The translations under genes and the position numbers were made by a program. The notes below the pieces were generated by a model. The model was given only the letters and a program-made list of their open reading frames with translations. It was not told the origin of the DNA and did no database searches. From Bacillota bacterium (lineage in GTDB: Bacteria > Bacillota > Clostridia > DSM-8532), in assembly GCA_023415205.1 (NCBI GenBank), contig JAEZLR010000029.1, forward strand, positions 62,001-126,000: DNA of 64,000 nt. Reading direction: 5' to 3'. This document shows, one piece after another, positions 33,834 to 41,705 of this stretch (position 1 is the first letter of the stretch; each line of letters opens with the position of its first letter).

Positions 33834-34964
33834 CTATTTCCTTTCGTAAGAGCGAGATGTATTTTCATGTTTTTCAAATGCCAATTCTATAAGCTTGGTA
33901 ATCAGCTCAGAATAGGGAATGCCACTGGCCTCCCAGAGCTTGGAATACATGCTGATATTGGTAAAGCCCGGCATGGTATTGATTTCATTTAGAACCACCC
34001 GGTTGGTGTTCTTCTCAATAAAGAAATCGACGCGGGATAGCCCGGAGCAGCCCAGGGCCTTAAAGGCTCGGACAGCATAATCTCGCACCTGTTCCATTAT
34101 TTGGTCATCGATAGCTGCAGGGATTATTGTATCCGATTTTCCATCGATATATTTTGCGTTGTAATCATAAAACTCATTACAGGGAACGATTTCGCCCACT
34201 GCTGAGGCGACGGGGTTATCGTTACCCAGCACGGCACACTCTATTTCACGCCCATTAATAAACTCTTCGATCAGTATTTTGGTATCGTATTTGGAGGCAT
34301 TGAAAAGGGCTGCCTCCAGTTCCTCAGGCCTGCTCACTTTGCTGACTCCCACCGAGGAGCCTGCGTTGGCTGGCTTTACAAAACAGGGCCAGCCCAGCTT
34401 TTCAGTTACGTGGTTGATAAGAAAGCTTCTTGCCCCTTCGATCTCATTTCTCATGACCTTTATATAGTTAGCCTGGGGGATACCGGCATTTTGGAAGACT
34501 AATTTGGAAAACTCCTTGTCCATACCTGCTGCCGATGCAAGAATATTACACCCAACATAGGGCACATTGGCCAATTGAAGCAGTCCTTGAACCGATCCAT
34601 CCTCTCCGTTAGGCCCGTGAAGAACGGGAAAAACCACATCCGTTCCTTGCTTGTTACCTTCACTGTCACAAAAGCATACCAAATCCATACAAGTGGGTAC
34701 AGTGGCATCAAGGTTCTTACCGGGTACCCGTGGAGCTTCCAAAAGCTTGGCTCTGGCCTTATCCTCCCATTCCCCCGACCCAATCCACTTGATATCTCCA
34801 TCAAACTTCAGCCACTCACCCTGCTTGGTAATGCCGATGGTCTGTATATCAAAACGTTCTTTATCCATATTTTCAAGGACACATTGGGCAGAAATTCTTG
34901 AGACTTCATGTTCTGAGGACTGCCCTCCAAAGAGCACTGTCACCTTAATTTTATGATCGCTCAT
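33834..34964 (-). CDS. ddl: D-alanine--D-alanine ligase
   Basis: Makes the D-Ala-D-Ala dipeptide of peptidoglycan. The protein (376 residues) has the ATP-grasp architecture: VTVLFGGQSSEHEVSRISA at the start, LHGPNGEDGSVQGLLQLANVPYVG, the FVKPANAGSSVGVSK loop, the EFYDYNAKYIDGKSD omega loop with the Tyr typical of D-Ala rather than D-lactate ligases, and VLNEINTMPGFT. ATG at 34964 has AGGAGG 5 nt upstream, preferred over the frame's first start 24 nt earlier. Confidence 0.96.
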   Translation of the reverse strand: MSDHKIKVTVLFGGQSSEHEVSRISAQCVLENMDKERFDIQTIGITKQGEWLKFDGDIKWIGSGEWEDKARAKLLEAPRVPGKNLDATVPTCMDLVCFCDSEGNKQGTDVVFPVLHGPNGEDGSVQGLLQLANVPYVGCNILASAAGMDKEFSKLVFQNAGIPQANYIKVMRNEIEGARSFLINHVTEKLGWPCFVKPANAGSSVGVSKVSRPEELEAALFNASKYDTKILIEEFINGREIECAVLGNDNPVASAVGEIVPCNEFYDYNAKYIDGKSDTIIPAAIDDQIMEQVRDYAVRAFKALGCSGLSRVDFFIEKNTNRVVLNEINTMPGFTNISMYSKLWEASGIPYSELITKLIELAFEKHENTSRSYERK

Positions 34965-35065
34965 GCTATCCTCCTGAAACGGTTTCAAGGGGAGCTTTAC
35001 CGCTCCCCCTTCAAAAATGTTTTTTTATAAACATCTTCCAATAAATTATACATGTACACCCATCA

Positions 35066-35764
35066 TTATTCAAGCGGGTCTTCTGCCTCTTCCTCAGAAA
35101 GCTGAAGGGTCTCAGCCCCCTCCTGACCTTCCGCAGGTGCTATTCCTCCATCTTCGGGAAGCGCCAAGCCTACTTCCTTATTCACCACAGCATCATTTCG
35201 CGGGAAGTCGGAGTCAAGGGTCACCTTATCCTTAAAGGTTTTTGTTTCTTTTCCGTTAATGATAATCTTGACACGTTCAATATCCTTGAGCTCGGTCAGC
35301 GAATTGACAATGGAATAAATGGTTAGCTCCGCCAGATCCTTGCCCCCGGGATGGTTGTCGACAAACTCTTTGGTGAAGTCAACCGTCGCTGTTCTTCCCT
35401 CAATTTCAACAGGCGATCTTAAGGAGGCGCCCTCTGGGATAATCGCTTTCAACCCCTTTGATTTAGGCCCTGCGATAAGCTCCTTCACCATGACCGAGGC
35501 CAGGGTGGCGGCACCCTTCTTTGCTTCCTTGATATCCACATAGCGTATCTCCTTGACCAGCTTGGTCTGCTGCTCATCGGCAAAATAAAGGATCACCGGA
35601 ACTTTTTCATTGAGAACGGCAGCCTCCTCTTCATCAATAGTCAGGCTGCTGGTGGGGGTAAGGTCTTCATCCACTGGCGTCAATTCTGATTTTTTATTGC
35701 CACAGGAACACATTATGAGCGCCAGAACCATCAACAGGGCTATCACTTTCATCATTTTCATCAT
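35066..35764 (-). CDS. GerMN-domain lipoprotein
   Basis: A secreted lipoprotein of about 232 residues. The N-terminal hydrophobic segment ends in MCSC, a usable lipobox, followed by a polar linker. Residues about 55-195 match the sporulation/germination GerM domain: VPVILYFADEQQTKLVKEIRYVDIK, LIAGPKSKGLKAIIPEGASLRSPVEIEGRTATVDFTKEF and IYSIVNSLTELKDIERVKIIINGKET. An acidic tail rich in Glu closes the protein. Several ATGs sit close together; 35764 has AGAGG 5 nt upstream. GerM acts in Bacillus spore envelope assembly, but lone GerMN proteins also occur in non-sporulation contexts. Confidence 0.88.
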   Translation of the reverse strand: MMKMMKVIALLMVLALIMCSCGNKKSELTPVDEDLTPTSSLTIDEEEAAVLNEKVPVILYFADEQQTKLVKEIRYVDIKEAKKGAATLASVMVKELIAGPKSKGLKAIIPEGASLRSPVEIEGRTATVDFTKEFVDNHPGGKDLAELTIYSIVNSLTELKDIERVKIIINGKETKTFKDKVTLDSDFPRNDAVVNKEVGLALPEDGGIAPAEGQEGAETLQLSEEEAEDPLE

Positions 35765-35922
35765 GCACACCTCTTGTCTGAATCCATTTTATGTCTATGA
35801 TGGGTTCCATCCTTTTATTCTAGTTTTCATGTCCACTTTACAAAGTGTGAAACTAGCAGTAATATATTACAGTTAGTGTAAATTATTCTTTATTATGTAT
35901 TGTTAGAAATGAGGGAGCGGTT

Positions 35923-36138
35923 GTGAAAACTCGATTGAGTCCGTTGAAAATAGCAGAATTGATGAATAAACAATGTCAGGGAAACTATAACCAGTTCAGC
36001 CGGGAATTGGGTGTGGACCCCGCTCATTTGCACCGCTTTCTTCGCACTGGCGTAGGCGGGGGTAAGAAGATGATTTTTTCTTTGATGGACTATTGTGAGA
36101 AGAATCACCTAAATTACAAAAATTACTTAGAAATATAG
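35923..36138 (+). CDS. Small helix-turn-helix protein
   Basis: A 71-residue protein starting at GTG 35923, with GAGGGAG about 7 nt upstream. The central part (MNKQCQGNYNQFSRELGVDPAHLHRFLRTGVGGGKKMIFSLMDYC) looks like an XRE/Cro-type helix-turn-helix: FSRELGVDPAHLHRFL fits the recognition unit. It is a DNA-binding domain with nothing else, so it could be a small regulator. It lies divergent from the GerMN gene, 159 nt away. Confidence 0.65.
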   Translation: MKTRLSPLKIAELMNKQCQGNYNQFSRELGVDPAHLHRFLRTGVGGGKKMIFSLMDYCEKNHLNYKNYLEI

Positions 36139-36418
36139 GCCGGTTTGATGCAGTTTTACCCCATCAGAATGTACGAAAGGGAAAAACTCTGCAGCCCTTA
36201 TTTTTGTAGCATTTTATACTTATAAACAGACTCTCTTTAGGGATATAATAAATTCAACGTAGTAAACAACACAGCAAACATTGCACAACCAAACGAAGGT
36301 TTCATACAACAGACAATGCCGCACAAAATAAAGTAGTCATTTGCCCCTTTTACCCCCTTTTTCGCTCCTTTTGGAGCGGTAAACGATTTAAATTGATATA
36401 GATTCCTCCTTTATAAGA
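36139..36418. other. Intergenic region, no gene seen
   Basis: About 280 nt between the small HTH gene and the terminator of the flavoprotein gene. It is AT-rich and holds only a short hairpin GCTCC-TTTT-GGAGC near 36365-36378. Confidence 0.5.
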
Positions 36419-36443
36419 AAAAACGGGTTGTACCCGTTTTTTC
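36419..36443. terminator. Bidirectional terminator after the flavoprotein gene
   Basis: AAAAAACGGGT-TGT-ACCCGTTTTTT is a perfect inverted repeat with T runs on both strands. It begins 22 nt past the stop of the minus-strand flavoprotein gene and can also end + strand transcription from the HTH gene. Confidence 0.88.
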
Positions 36444-36464
36444 TTTTGCTTATTCTTACACTAT

Positions 36465-37355
36465 TTATTTTTGTATGACCCTCATTTTTCTTACCGCATC
36501 AATCATCTGTCGCGAGGCGATGGCTCCCTGACCCACAGCCACTGAGACTTGTTTGAAGATTCCCGTACAATCCCCGGCGGCATACAAACCCGGAATATTC
36601 GTTTCCATCCTATCATTGACCTTAATGGACTTTCCTTCCATGGCTATACCCAGTTTCAAGGCAAAGCTGGTGGAAGAAGCACTTCCAAAGGCAACAAACA
36701 GGCCCTGAAGGCTTTCCGTTTGTCCATCCTCAAAGGCCAGCCCACCCAGCAGCTCTTCACCGGTTATCTCTTTAATCCTCGATTCATTCACTCTAAAGGA
36801 CTTGAGCTTGTCCTTGGCATTCTCAGATAGCTTAAAGGGTACGCCGTTGGTATAGAGGGTAACATCCTTGGTAAAGGGTAACAGCTCAAGAGCCTCATGG
36901 ACGGCATAATCAGTGAAACCCAAAACACCCACCTTTTTGTTGCGGTAGAAAAAGCCATCACAGGTGGTGCAATAGCTTATCCCTTTGCCCTCAAATTGCT
37001 CCAACTTTTTGATAGGCGCCTTGATAGGGGGCGAGCCGGTGGCCAGAAGAACGGTCTTGGCCTCGTAAACAGCTCCCGTGCAGGTCACTTTAAAGTGATC
37101 TTCTTTTTCGATGCCCACGACCTCGTCCTCAACAAATTCCACGCCCAGCCTGCGGCCCTGGCTTTCGCCTGCACTTAAAAGCTCCTGTCCCGAAAGGGGG
37201 TTCTCAAATCCATAATAGTTCTCAATTTTATCAGCCTTCAGAAGGGCGCTGTTGAGCTTACCAACAACCAGAGTTTTCAGATTGGCTCTTATGGTATAAA
37301 CGGCACAGGACAAGCCTGCCGGACCTCTTCCAATAATCAGTGCGTCATAAAGCAT
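36465..37355 (-). CDS. Thioredoxin-reductase-like flavoprotein without NADPH motifs (FFTR-like)
   Basis: A 296-residue FAD protein of the thioredoxin reductase fold. FAD sites are GRGPAGL at 9-15 and the C-terminal IPGLYAAGDCTG; the redox-active pair is C129-T-T-C132. The NADPH-binding GGGDSA motif of classical TrxB is replaced by GFTDYA (146-151), and the HRRxxxR motif is absent (TLYTNGVPFKLS). Loss of both is the hallmark described for ferredoxin-dependent flavin thioredoxin reductases of Clostridium, so the electron donor is probably ferredoxin, not NADPH. GAGGTG lies upstream of the ATG. No thioredoxin gene adjoins it. Confidence 0.87.
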   Translation of the reverse strand: MLYDALIIGRGPAGLSCAVYTIRANLKTLVVGKLNSALLKADKIENYYGFENPLSGQELLSAGESQGRRLGVEFVEDEVVGIEKEDHFKVTCTGAVYEAKTVLLATGSPPIKAPIKKLEQFEGKGISYCTTCDGFFYRNKKVGVLGFTDYAVHEALELLPFTKDVTLYTNGVPFKLSENAKDKLKSFRVNESRIKEITGEELLGGLAFEDGQTESLQGLFVAFGSASSTSFALKLGIAMEGKSIKVNDRMETNIPGLYAAGDCTGIFKQVSVAVGQGAIASRQMIDAVRKMRVIQK

Positions 37356-37452
37356 TGAACTTTACACCTCAACTATGTTTAAAAATATCTGCCCCGCTTT
37401 GCTTATGGCAATGATGCAGGTGCGATCTAAAAATTCTTCTTTCTCTCTTATA

Positions 37453-37480
37453 ATCATACCCACTCCCGTCCATTTGTAAA
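37453..37480 (-). promoter_or_regulatory. Candidate promoter of the flavoprotein gene
   Basis: The minus strand shows TTTACA, 16 nt, then TATGAT, about 100 nt upstream of the ATG. Both boxes are 5 of 6 to consensus. Confidence 0.5.
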
Positions 37481-37495
37481 GCATGAATGTAAAAC

Positions 37496-37541
37496 TTGTG
37501 AAGGTGGTGTTAAAACATGTTATAATAATGGCAATTATAAC
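37496..37541 (+). promoter_or_regulatory. Promoter and probable operator of the lacI-type gene
   Basis: TATAAT at 37521-37526 with TTGTGA at 37496-37501 (19-nt spacer) forms a plausible promoter. A perfect 8-bp inverted repeat, GTTATAAT at 37519-37526 and ATTATAAC at 37534-37541, overlaps the -10 box and the expected start of transcription, where a repressor would block its own gene. Confidence 0.5.
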
Positions 37542-37556
37542 TTATGAGGTGTTCAG

Positions 37557-38573
37557 ATGGCTGTCTCCATACGCGATGTGGCAAAGGCCGCAGGAGTCTC
37601 TATTTCGACTGTTTCAAAGGTTATCCATGATGCACCCACTATTTCGGATAAAACCAAAATTAGAGTAAAAAAAATTATGGAGGACCTTTCCTACTATCCA
37701 AACATCATCGCCAGAAGCTTTGCACAACAAAGTTCCTATACCATTGGTCTGATCATCAGCCTTCAACGTGAGGACGCCTTTATCAATCCCTATATCTACG
37801 AGATTCTGGGGGGTATTGAAGAAGTTACGCAAAAATACGGCTATTCCCTTTCCCTCATTAATATGAACACCGTCCTCAAGGATCCTAACGAGTTGGAAAG
37901 GCTTATCGTACAAAAAAGAGTGGACGGTCTTCTGGTCCACTTGGCCGGATTTACTCCCGAGCTTCATACCATCATAGAGAAAAATGCCTTCCCCTGTGTT
38001 TTTATCGGGAGACCCCAGAGAAAAAGTCCCTGCCTTTATGTGGATATAGACAATGTCAAGGCAGGAGAATTGGCCGCCCTCCACTTGATTGAAAAGGGGG
38101 CAAGGCGTATCGCCTTTATGGGCCAGAATATCAATACGAATTTGACCAGGGTACGTTTTTTAGGCTATCTCAAAGCCCTAGAGGATCACGGGATTCCCTT
38201 TTTGGAGGGGTATGTCAAGGATGTGGAGGACGATCTTGACAAAATCCCAGAGCTTTGCTCCAGCCTTTTTTCACCGCCTATGGGCCTCCTAGAAAGACCG
38301 GACGGATTGGTGTTTAATGGCAATTTTGTTGCCTTTACAGCCCTCAAAGTACTACAGAAAATGCAAATAGCTATTCCCCAGGACTTAAAGCTCATTACCT
38401 TCGACAATTACCCCTTTGCCCCCTATACCTCTCCTTCACTCAGTGTGGTGGATATGGATGTTTTTGAATTAGGTGTCCAATCCTGCAACCTGCTTTTGGA
38501 GAGTCTCAAGAAAGACCGTGAGCTACAGCCCGTTATCCTGTCTCCTTCTATTATTGAGAGGGAGTCCTCTTAA
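37557..38573 (+). CDS. LacI-family transcriptional regulator
   Basis: A 338-residue repressor-type regulator. The N-terminal helix-turn-helix IRDVAKAAGVSISTVSKVIHDAPTISDKT (5-33) and hinge (YYPNIIARSFAQQ) are followed by a periplasmic-binding-protein-like effector domain (TIGLIISLQ...INPYIYEILGGIEEVTQKYGYSLSLINMN). The effector is unknown, and no sugar genes are nearby, so it may act elsewhere. GAGGTG lies 5 nt before the ATG. Its end overlaps the convergent permease gene by 23 nt. Confidence 0.94.
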   Translation: MAVSIRDVAKAAGVSISTVSKVIHDAPTISDKTKIRVKKIMEDLSYYPNIIARSFAQQSSYTIGLIISLQREDAFINPYIYEILGGIEEVTQKYGYSLSLINMNTVLKDPNELERLIVQKRVDGLLVHLAGFTPELHTIIEKNAFPCVFIGRPQRKSPCLYVDIDNVKAGELAALHLIEKGARRIAFMGQNINTNLTRVRFLGYLKALEDHGIPFLEGYVKDVEDDLDKIPELCSSLFSPPMGLLERPDGLVFNGNFVAFTALKVLQKMQIAIPQDLKLITFDNYPFAPYTSPSLSVVDMDVFELGVQSCNLLLESLKKDRELQPVILSPSIIERESS

Positions 38574-39270
38574 TTTTGTGAAGGGCAAGGCCCATCCATA
38601 GGGCATGAGTGACCAGAAGCCCCATCACATTCATCAGGGATAGGGGCTGCACCACCAGGCGAGAAACCCAACAAAAAGGAATTAAGCTACTCAGTACGCT
38701 GAGCCAAGGCAGATGAAGGATATCGGACAGAGCTGTGATCATAAATGCTCCCAATCCCTTGGCGCAGGTGAGTCCCTTGACCTTGTTATCGGCAAGAATA
38801 AAGAGAGCGAGTCCAACGATAATACTCTCAAATCCAGTCATGACACATAAAAGCAGCAGTCTTACTCCATCCAGGCTATAAATATCCAAAAGAAAGTATC
38901 CCAATAGGCTATAGAGCACACTTGAGAGGAAGGGCATAAGGAGCCTTATAAAGAGGTACCCTTCAAAACCCATAGGGGTTATACTCATAAGATCCGTCAT
39001 CCGTTCATCCCGATCATCAATCATTATAAAGCCCGAAACGCACCCTAGCATACTTGGCGCAATGAGAAGAGTGGTCGCAAGAACATAACCATACCAGGGC
39101 TTTAGATCAAAGCCGGTTTTTTGATACAGTAAAGGAACCCCAAAGGTTAAAACCACCTTGATAACGGTCAAGGCCAGTAAGGGCACCAGAAACAGAAGAA
39201 TGAGGATGGGCTCTCTTGTCAGGCGTTTGAAATCAGCCTGAAGATTTACGTTGAAGCTTATGTTTTTCAT
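38551..39270 (-). CDS. ABC-2-type permease subunit
   Basis: A 239-residue protein with about six membrane helices (ILILLFLVPLLALTVIKVVL; LLIAPSMLGCVSGFIMI; LLLLCVMTGFESIIVGLALFIL). The motif IDDRDERMTDLMSITPM after the second helix is typical of ABC-2 exporters of the fluoroquinolone-efflux-like type. It lies 1 nt after the second permease and belongs to the four-gene tetR-ATPase-permease-permease unit. Confidence 0.87.
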   Translation of the reverse strand: MKNISFNVNLQADFKRLTREPILILLFLVPLLALTVIKVVLTFGVPLLYQKTGFDLKPWYGYVLATTLLIAPSMLGCVSGFIMIDDRDERMTDLMSITPMGFEGYLFIRLLMPFLSSVLYSLLGYFLLDIYSLDGVRLLLLCVMTGFESIIVGLALFILADNKVKGLTCAKGLGAFMITALSDILHLPWLSVLSSLIPFCWVSRLVVQPLSLMNVMGLLVTHALWMGLALHKIKRTPSQ

Positions 39271-39271
39271 G

Positions 39272-39970
39272 TTACTCCTCCTCGGACACCAGCATCTTTA
39301 TATAGGTATCCTTTGCCAAGATCAGAATGATTCCCGTTTCCACCAGTAGGATAAAAACATTCAGGAGGGCACGACTGGACGGAATACCAAAAAAAGCTCC
39401 CTGAATCAGCCTGAGGCCTGCCACCGAGGGAAACAAATCAAAGAGAACACTCTGTTCCTTCAAAAGAAATGAAAAACAGGGAAGTGCAATGAGCACCATA
39501 AAGGGTACCATCTTAATAAAGTATTGATTGATGGTTCTGGCCCATGCCGCAATCAAAAAACCATAGAGGGTAAAGAACACGGATGAAAGCAGAATCCCCA
39601 GCAGTAAAAGCCCAAAGCGGACCTCCCCTTTGTAGGTTACTTTCGTGATCAGACTTCCGGCTGCAAGGGAGACAAGGGAAAGGGACAGCGCCTTTGCAAG
39701 AAGATACTCCCAGGCATATACGGGGGTCACCCCGAGATATTTGATCACTCCCTGAACCTTTTCCATCATAACGATTCCACCGATAAAAAAGAAACCCAGC
39801 ATCGAGGGATCTGAAAAAACTGCCAGCATTACCCCAACAGCTTTGATATTTCCTTCAGGAAGCTTGGACATAATGGTCATATAAACCAGTGTGATCAGAA
39901 GGTAAATCCAATAGAAGCCCTGTCGGTATTGGAAGATAATATCTGTCTTTAAGGCATTCAACAACCTCAT
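39272..39970 (-). CDS. ABC-2-type permease subunit
   Basis: A 232-residue protein with about six membrane helices (FYWIYLLITLVYMTIM; DPSMLGFFFIGGIVMME; LGILLSSVFFTLYGFLIAAW). The KVQGVIKYLGVTPVYAWEYLLAKALSLSL segment matches the first permease of similar two-permease exporters. It overlaps the ATPase gene by 4 nt, showing translational coupling. Confidence 0.88.
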   Translation of the reverse strand: MRLLNALKTDIIFQYRQGFYWIYLLITLVYMTIMSKLPEGNIKAVGVMLAVFSDPSMLGFFFIGGIVMMEKVQGVIKYLGVTPVYAWEYLLAKALSLSLVSLAAGSLITKVTYKGEVRFGLLLLGILLSSVFFTLYGFLIAAWARTINQYFIKMVPFMVLIALPCFSFLLKEQSVLFDLFPSVAGLRLIQGAFFGIPSSRALLNVFILLVETGIILILAKDTYIKMLVSEEE

Positions 39971-40833
39971 AGTAGCTCCCTCCCGGTCACTTTGATAAAA
40001 ATATCCTCCAGACTGGCCTCCTGGCTGTGAAGAGTATGTATGGGTCGGTTTTTGAGGAGAGTGAGGAAGGCCTCATCCCTCCCCAAATTTTCAAGGGGAA
40101 AAACAGCTTCAGAGAGGGCTTCGTTCCCGTCAGTCTCCTTAAAGCCTACCTTGACAAGCTTACTCCCATAGTGAAGCTTAAGGTTCCCAGGGCTGTCGCA
40201 AAGCGGAATTCTGCCGTCCACTAGAAAGGCTACACGGTCACAGAGCTGCTCGGCCACCGTCATATTGTGAGTGGTAAGAAAGATGGTCTTACCTTTATTC
40301 TTTTCCTCAACGATAATCTCCTTGATGATCCTGGCATTCACGGGATCCAGTCCTGAGGTGGGTTCATCAAAGAATAGAAGCTCCGGATCATGGAGAAGGG
40401 ATCTGACAAAGTTAAGACGCATCTTCATACCCTTGGAAAAGCCCTCTACTCGCTGATCCCTATAGGGTTGGAGTCCCACTCTCTCCAATAGCTCCTCCAT
40501 GCGGTGGAGGCAGTTATTCCGGTAGTAGGCCCCAATAACCTTCAAATTTTCAAAGGCTGTGAGCTTAAGATATAGATTGGGAAAATCAAAGGCCACCCCC
40601 ACCCGCTCATAGAAGTCTCTTCCCCATTCCCGTCTTTCCTTTGAAAGGATGCTCATACTTCCCTCATAGCCCCTCAAGAGTCCGATGAGAAGACGCTGGG
40701 TTGTGGTTTTCCCTGAACCGCTGGGCCCCAGAAAACCGAAAACCTCACCCTTTTCAATGTCAAAGCTGATGCCTTTTATGGCCTGGGTTTTGCTCTTTTG
40801 ATAACGAAAACTCATATTTCTGACGTGAATCAT
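39967..40833 (-). CDS. ABC transporter ATP-binding protein
   Basis: A 288-residue export ATPase with Walker A GPSGSGKTT (about 37-45), signature FSKGMKMRLNF, Walker B ELLFFDEPTSGLDP and a His switch in LTTHNMTVAEQL. A C-terminal extension of about 70 residues (VGFKETDGNEALSEAVFPLENL...SLEDIFIKVTGREL) is usual for drug-export ATPases. It is preceded by a TetR gene and by a TetR-type operator at 40873-40890, so expression should respond to the exported compound. Confidence 0.94.
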   Translation of the reverse strand: MIHVRNMSFRYQKSKTQAIKGISFDIEKGEVFGFLGPSGSGKTTTQRLLIGLLRGYEGSMSILSKERREWGRDFYERVGVAFDFPNLYLKLTAFENLKVIGAYYRNNCLHRMEELLERVGLQPYRDQRVEGFSKGMKMRLNFVRSLLHDPELLFFDEPTSGLDPVNARIIKEIIVEEKNKGKTIFLTTHNMTVAEQLCDRVAFLVDGRIPLCDSPGNLKLHYGSKLVKVGFKETDGNEALSEAVFPLENLGRDEAFLTLLKNRPIHTLHSQEASLEDIFIKVTGRELL

Positions 40834-40872
40834 GTCGCTCAGCCTCCTTCAAAATTTCTAATCATTTTCATT

Positions 40873-40890
40873 AGTGATCGATTGATCATT
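40873..40890. promoter_or_regulatory. TetR operator copy 2 (between tetR-type gene and ABC genes)
   Basis: AGTGATC-GATT-GATCATT is a nearly perfect palindrome with the same A(A/G)TGATC-N4-GATCATT layout as the site at 41516-41533. It lies in the gap between the regulator stop and the ATPase start. Confidence 0.65.
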
Positions 40891-40913
40891 TTTAGTTTAA
40901 AAAAAGGTTCTTC

Positions 40914-41513
40914 TTAATACTCCAAAATTCCCATGACACCGATAATAGTAAACAAAAGCACCTCGGTGATAAGTTGGATTCTCTTTTTGGGCTCCTCATA
41001 ATCCCGAACAATCGCCAACAGGCTTGCGAGTATCTGCTCGGCAATAATTCCTCCCAGTTCCTTGGCACAATGAGAGTGGCTTTCCTTAAAATGCTCGTTA
41101 AAATGCTCCTCTAAAAAAGCTATAAAATCGGCGCGGGTATTTTCAAAACGTGTTCCGGCACTACTATCAAGTAAAATGTAGAATCTCCTGGTAAATAGGG
41201 GGGATAGCTGATGGATATAGGCTTCAAGGATTTTCCGCCATTCGCTGATATTTTTGGCGTCGATATCAACAGGTTCATCGCTTTCTAATGTCCCATGGTT
41301 TTCGATAAGCATCATGAATCCGTGATACTCATCCCTTACCAACTCCTCAAAAAGAGCTCCCTTACTTTCAAAATAGTGGTACAGATTCCCGATGGTGGTT
41401 CCTGACAGCTTTGCTATTTGCCTTAAGGATGCCCCTTTAAAGCCTTTATGAAAGAACTCTTGCTCAGCATTGGAAAGAATAGCTTGATAGAGCTCATCCT
41501 TCTTTACTTGCAT
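40914..41513 (-). CDS. TetR/AcrR-family transcriptional regulator
   Basis: A 199-residue regulator. The N-terminal DNA-binding domain is clear: ILSNAEQEFFHKGFKGASLRQIAKLSGTTIGNLYHYFESKGALFEELV (13-60), with the recognition helix TIGNLYHYF. The C-terminal helical part binds an unknown ligand. It heads the exporter gene set, and two matching palindromes lie at its own start and before the ATPase gene, consistent with self-repression and control of the exporter. Confidence 0.94.
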   Translation of the reverse strand: MQVKKDELYQAILSNAEQEFFHKGFKGASLRQIAKLSGTTIGNLYHYFESKGALFEELVRDEYHGFMMLIENHGTLESDEPVDIDAKNISEWRKILEAYIHQLSPLFTRRFYILLDSSAGTRFENTRADFIAFLEEHFNEHFKESHSHCAKELGGIIAEQILASLLAIVRDYEEPKKRIQLITEVLLFTIIGVMGILEY

Positions 41514-41515
41514 TT

Positions 41516-41533
41516 AATGATCACCCGATCATT
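41516..41533. promoter_or_regulatory. TetR operator copy 1 (overlapping the regulator's ribosome site)
   Basis: AATGATC-ACCC-GATCATT is a perfect 7-bp palindrome with a 4-nt centre, 3 nt before the regulator's start codon and covering its GGGTGAT ribosome site. A second copy with the same half-sites is at 40873-40890. Confidence 0.7.
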
Positions 41534-41607
41534 ATTATACGCCTTTGAAATTGTCTTTACAATAGGTGTTAATATAAAAGATTTTGGCTCTTTATTTTCG
41601 CTGTAGG

Positions 41608-41672
41608 TTCCTATAAAATGATAACGTCGAGTCAATAAACCCGGCATGAAGTAAGGTAGTTTTTTATAGGAA
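41608..41672. promoter_or_regulatory. Inverted repeat before the lactate-permease-family gene
   Basis: TTCCTATAAAA at 41608-41618 is the exact reverse complement of TTTTATAGGAA at 41662-41672, with 43 nt between. It ends 34 nt before the permease ATG. It could be a pair of operator half-sites, a looped operator or an mRNA stem. Confidence 0.55.
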
Positions 41673-41705
41673 TTATTAAATGTTATATGGGAAGGATGGT
41701 AGGCT

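Noticed and set aside
34989..35008. GGGGAGC/GCTCCCC hairpin as terminator of the GerMN gene
   Set aside because: No T run follows on the minus strand (TTGAAACC); it may only be an mRNA structure before ddl.
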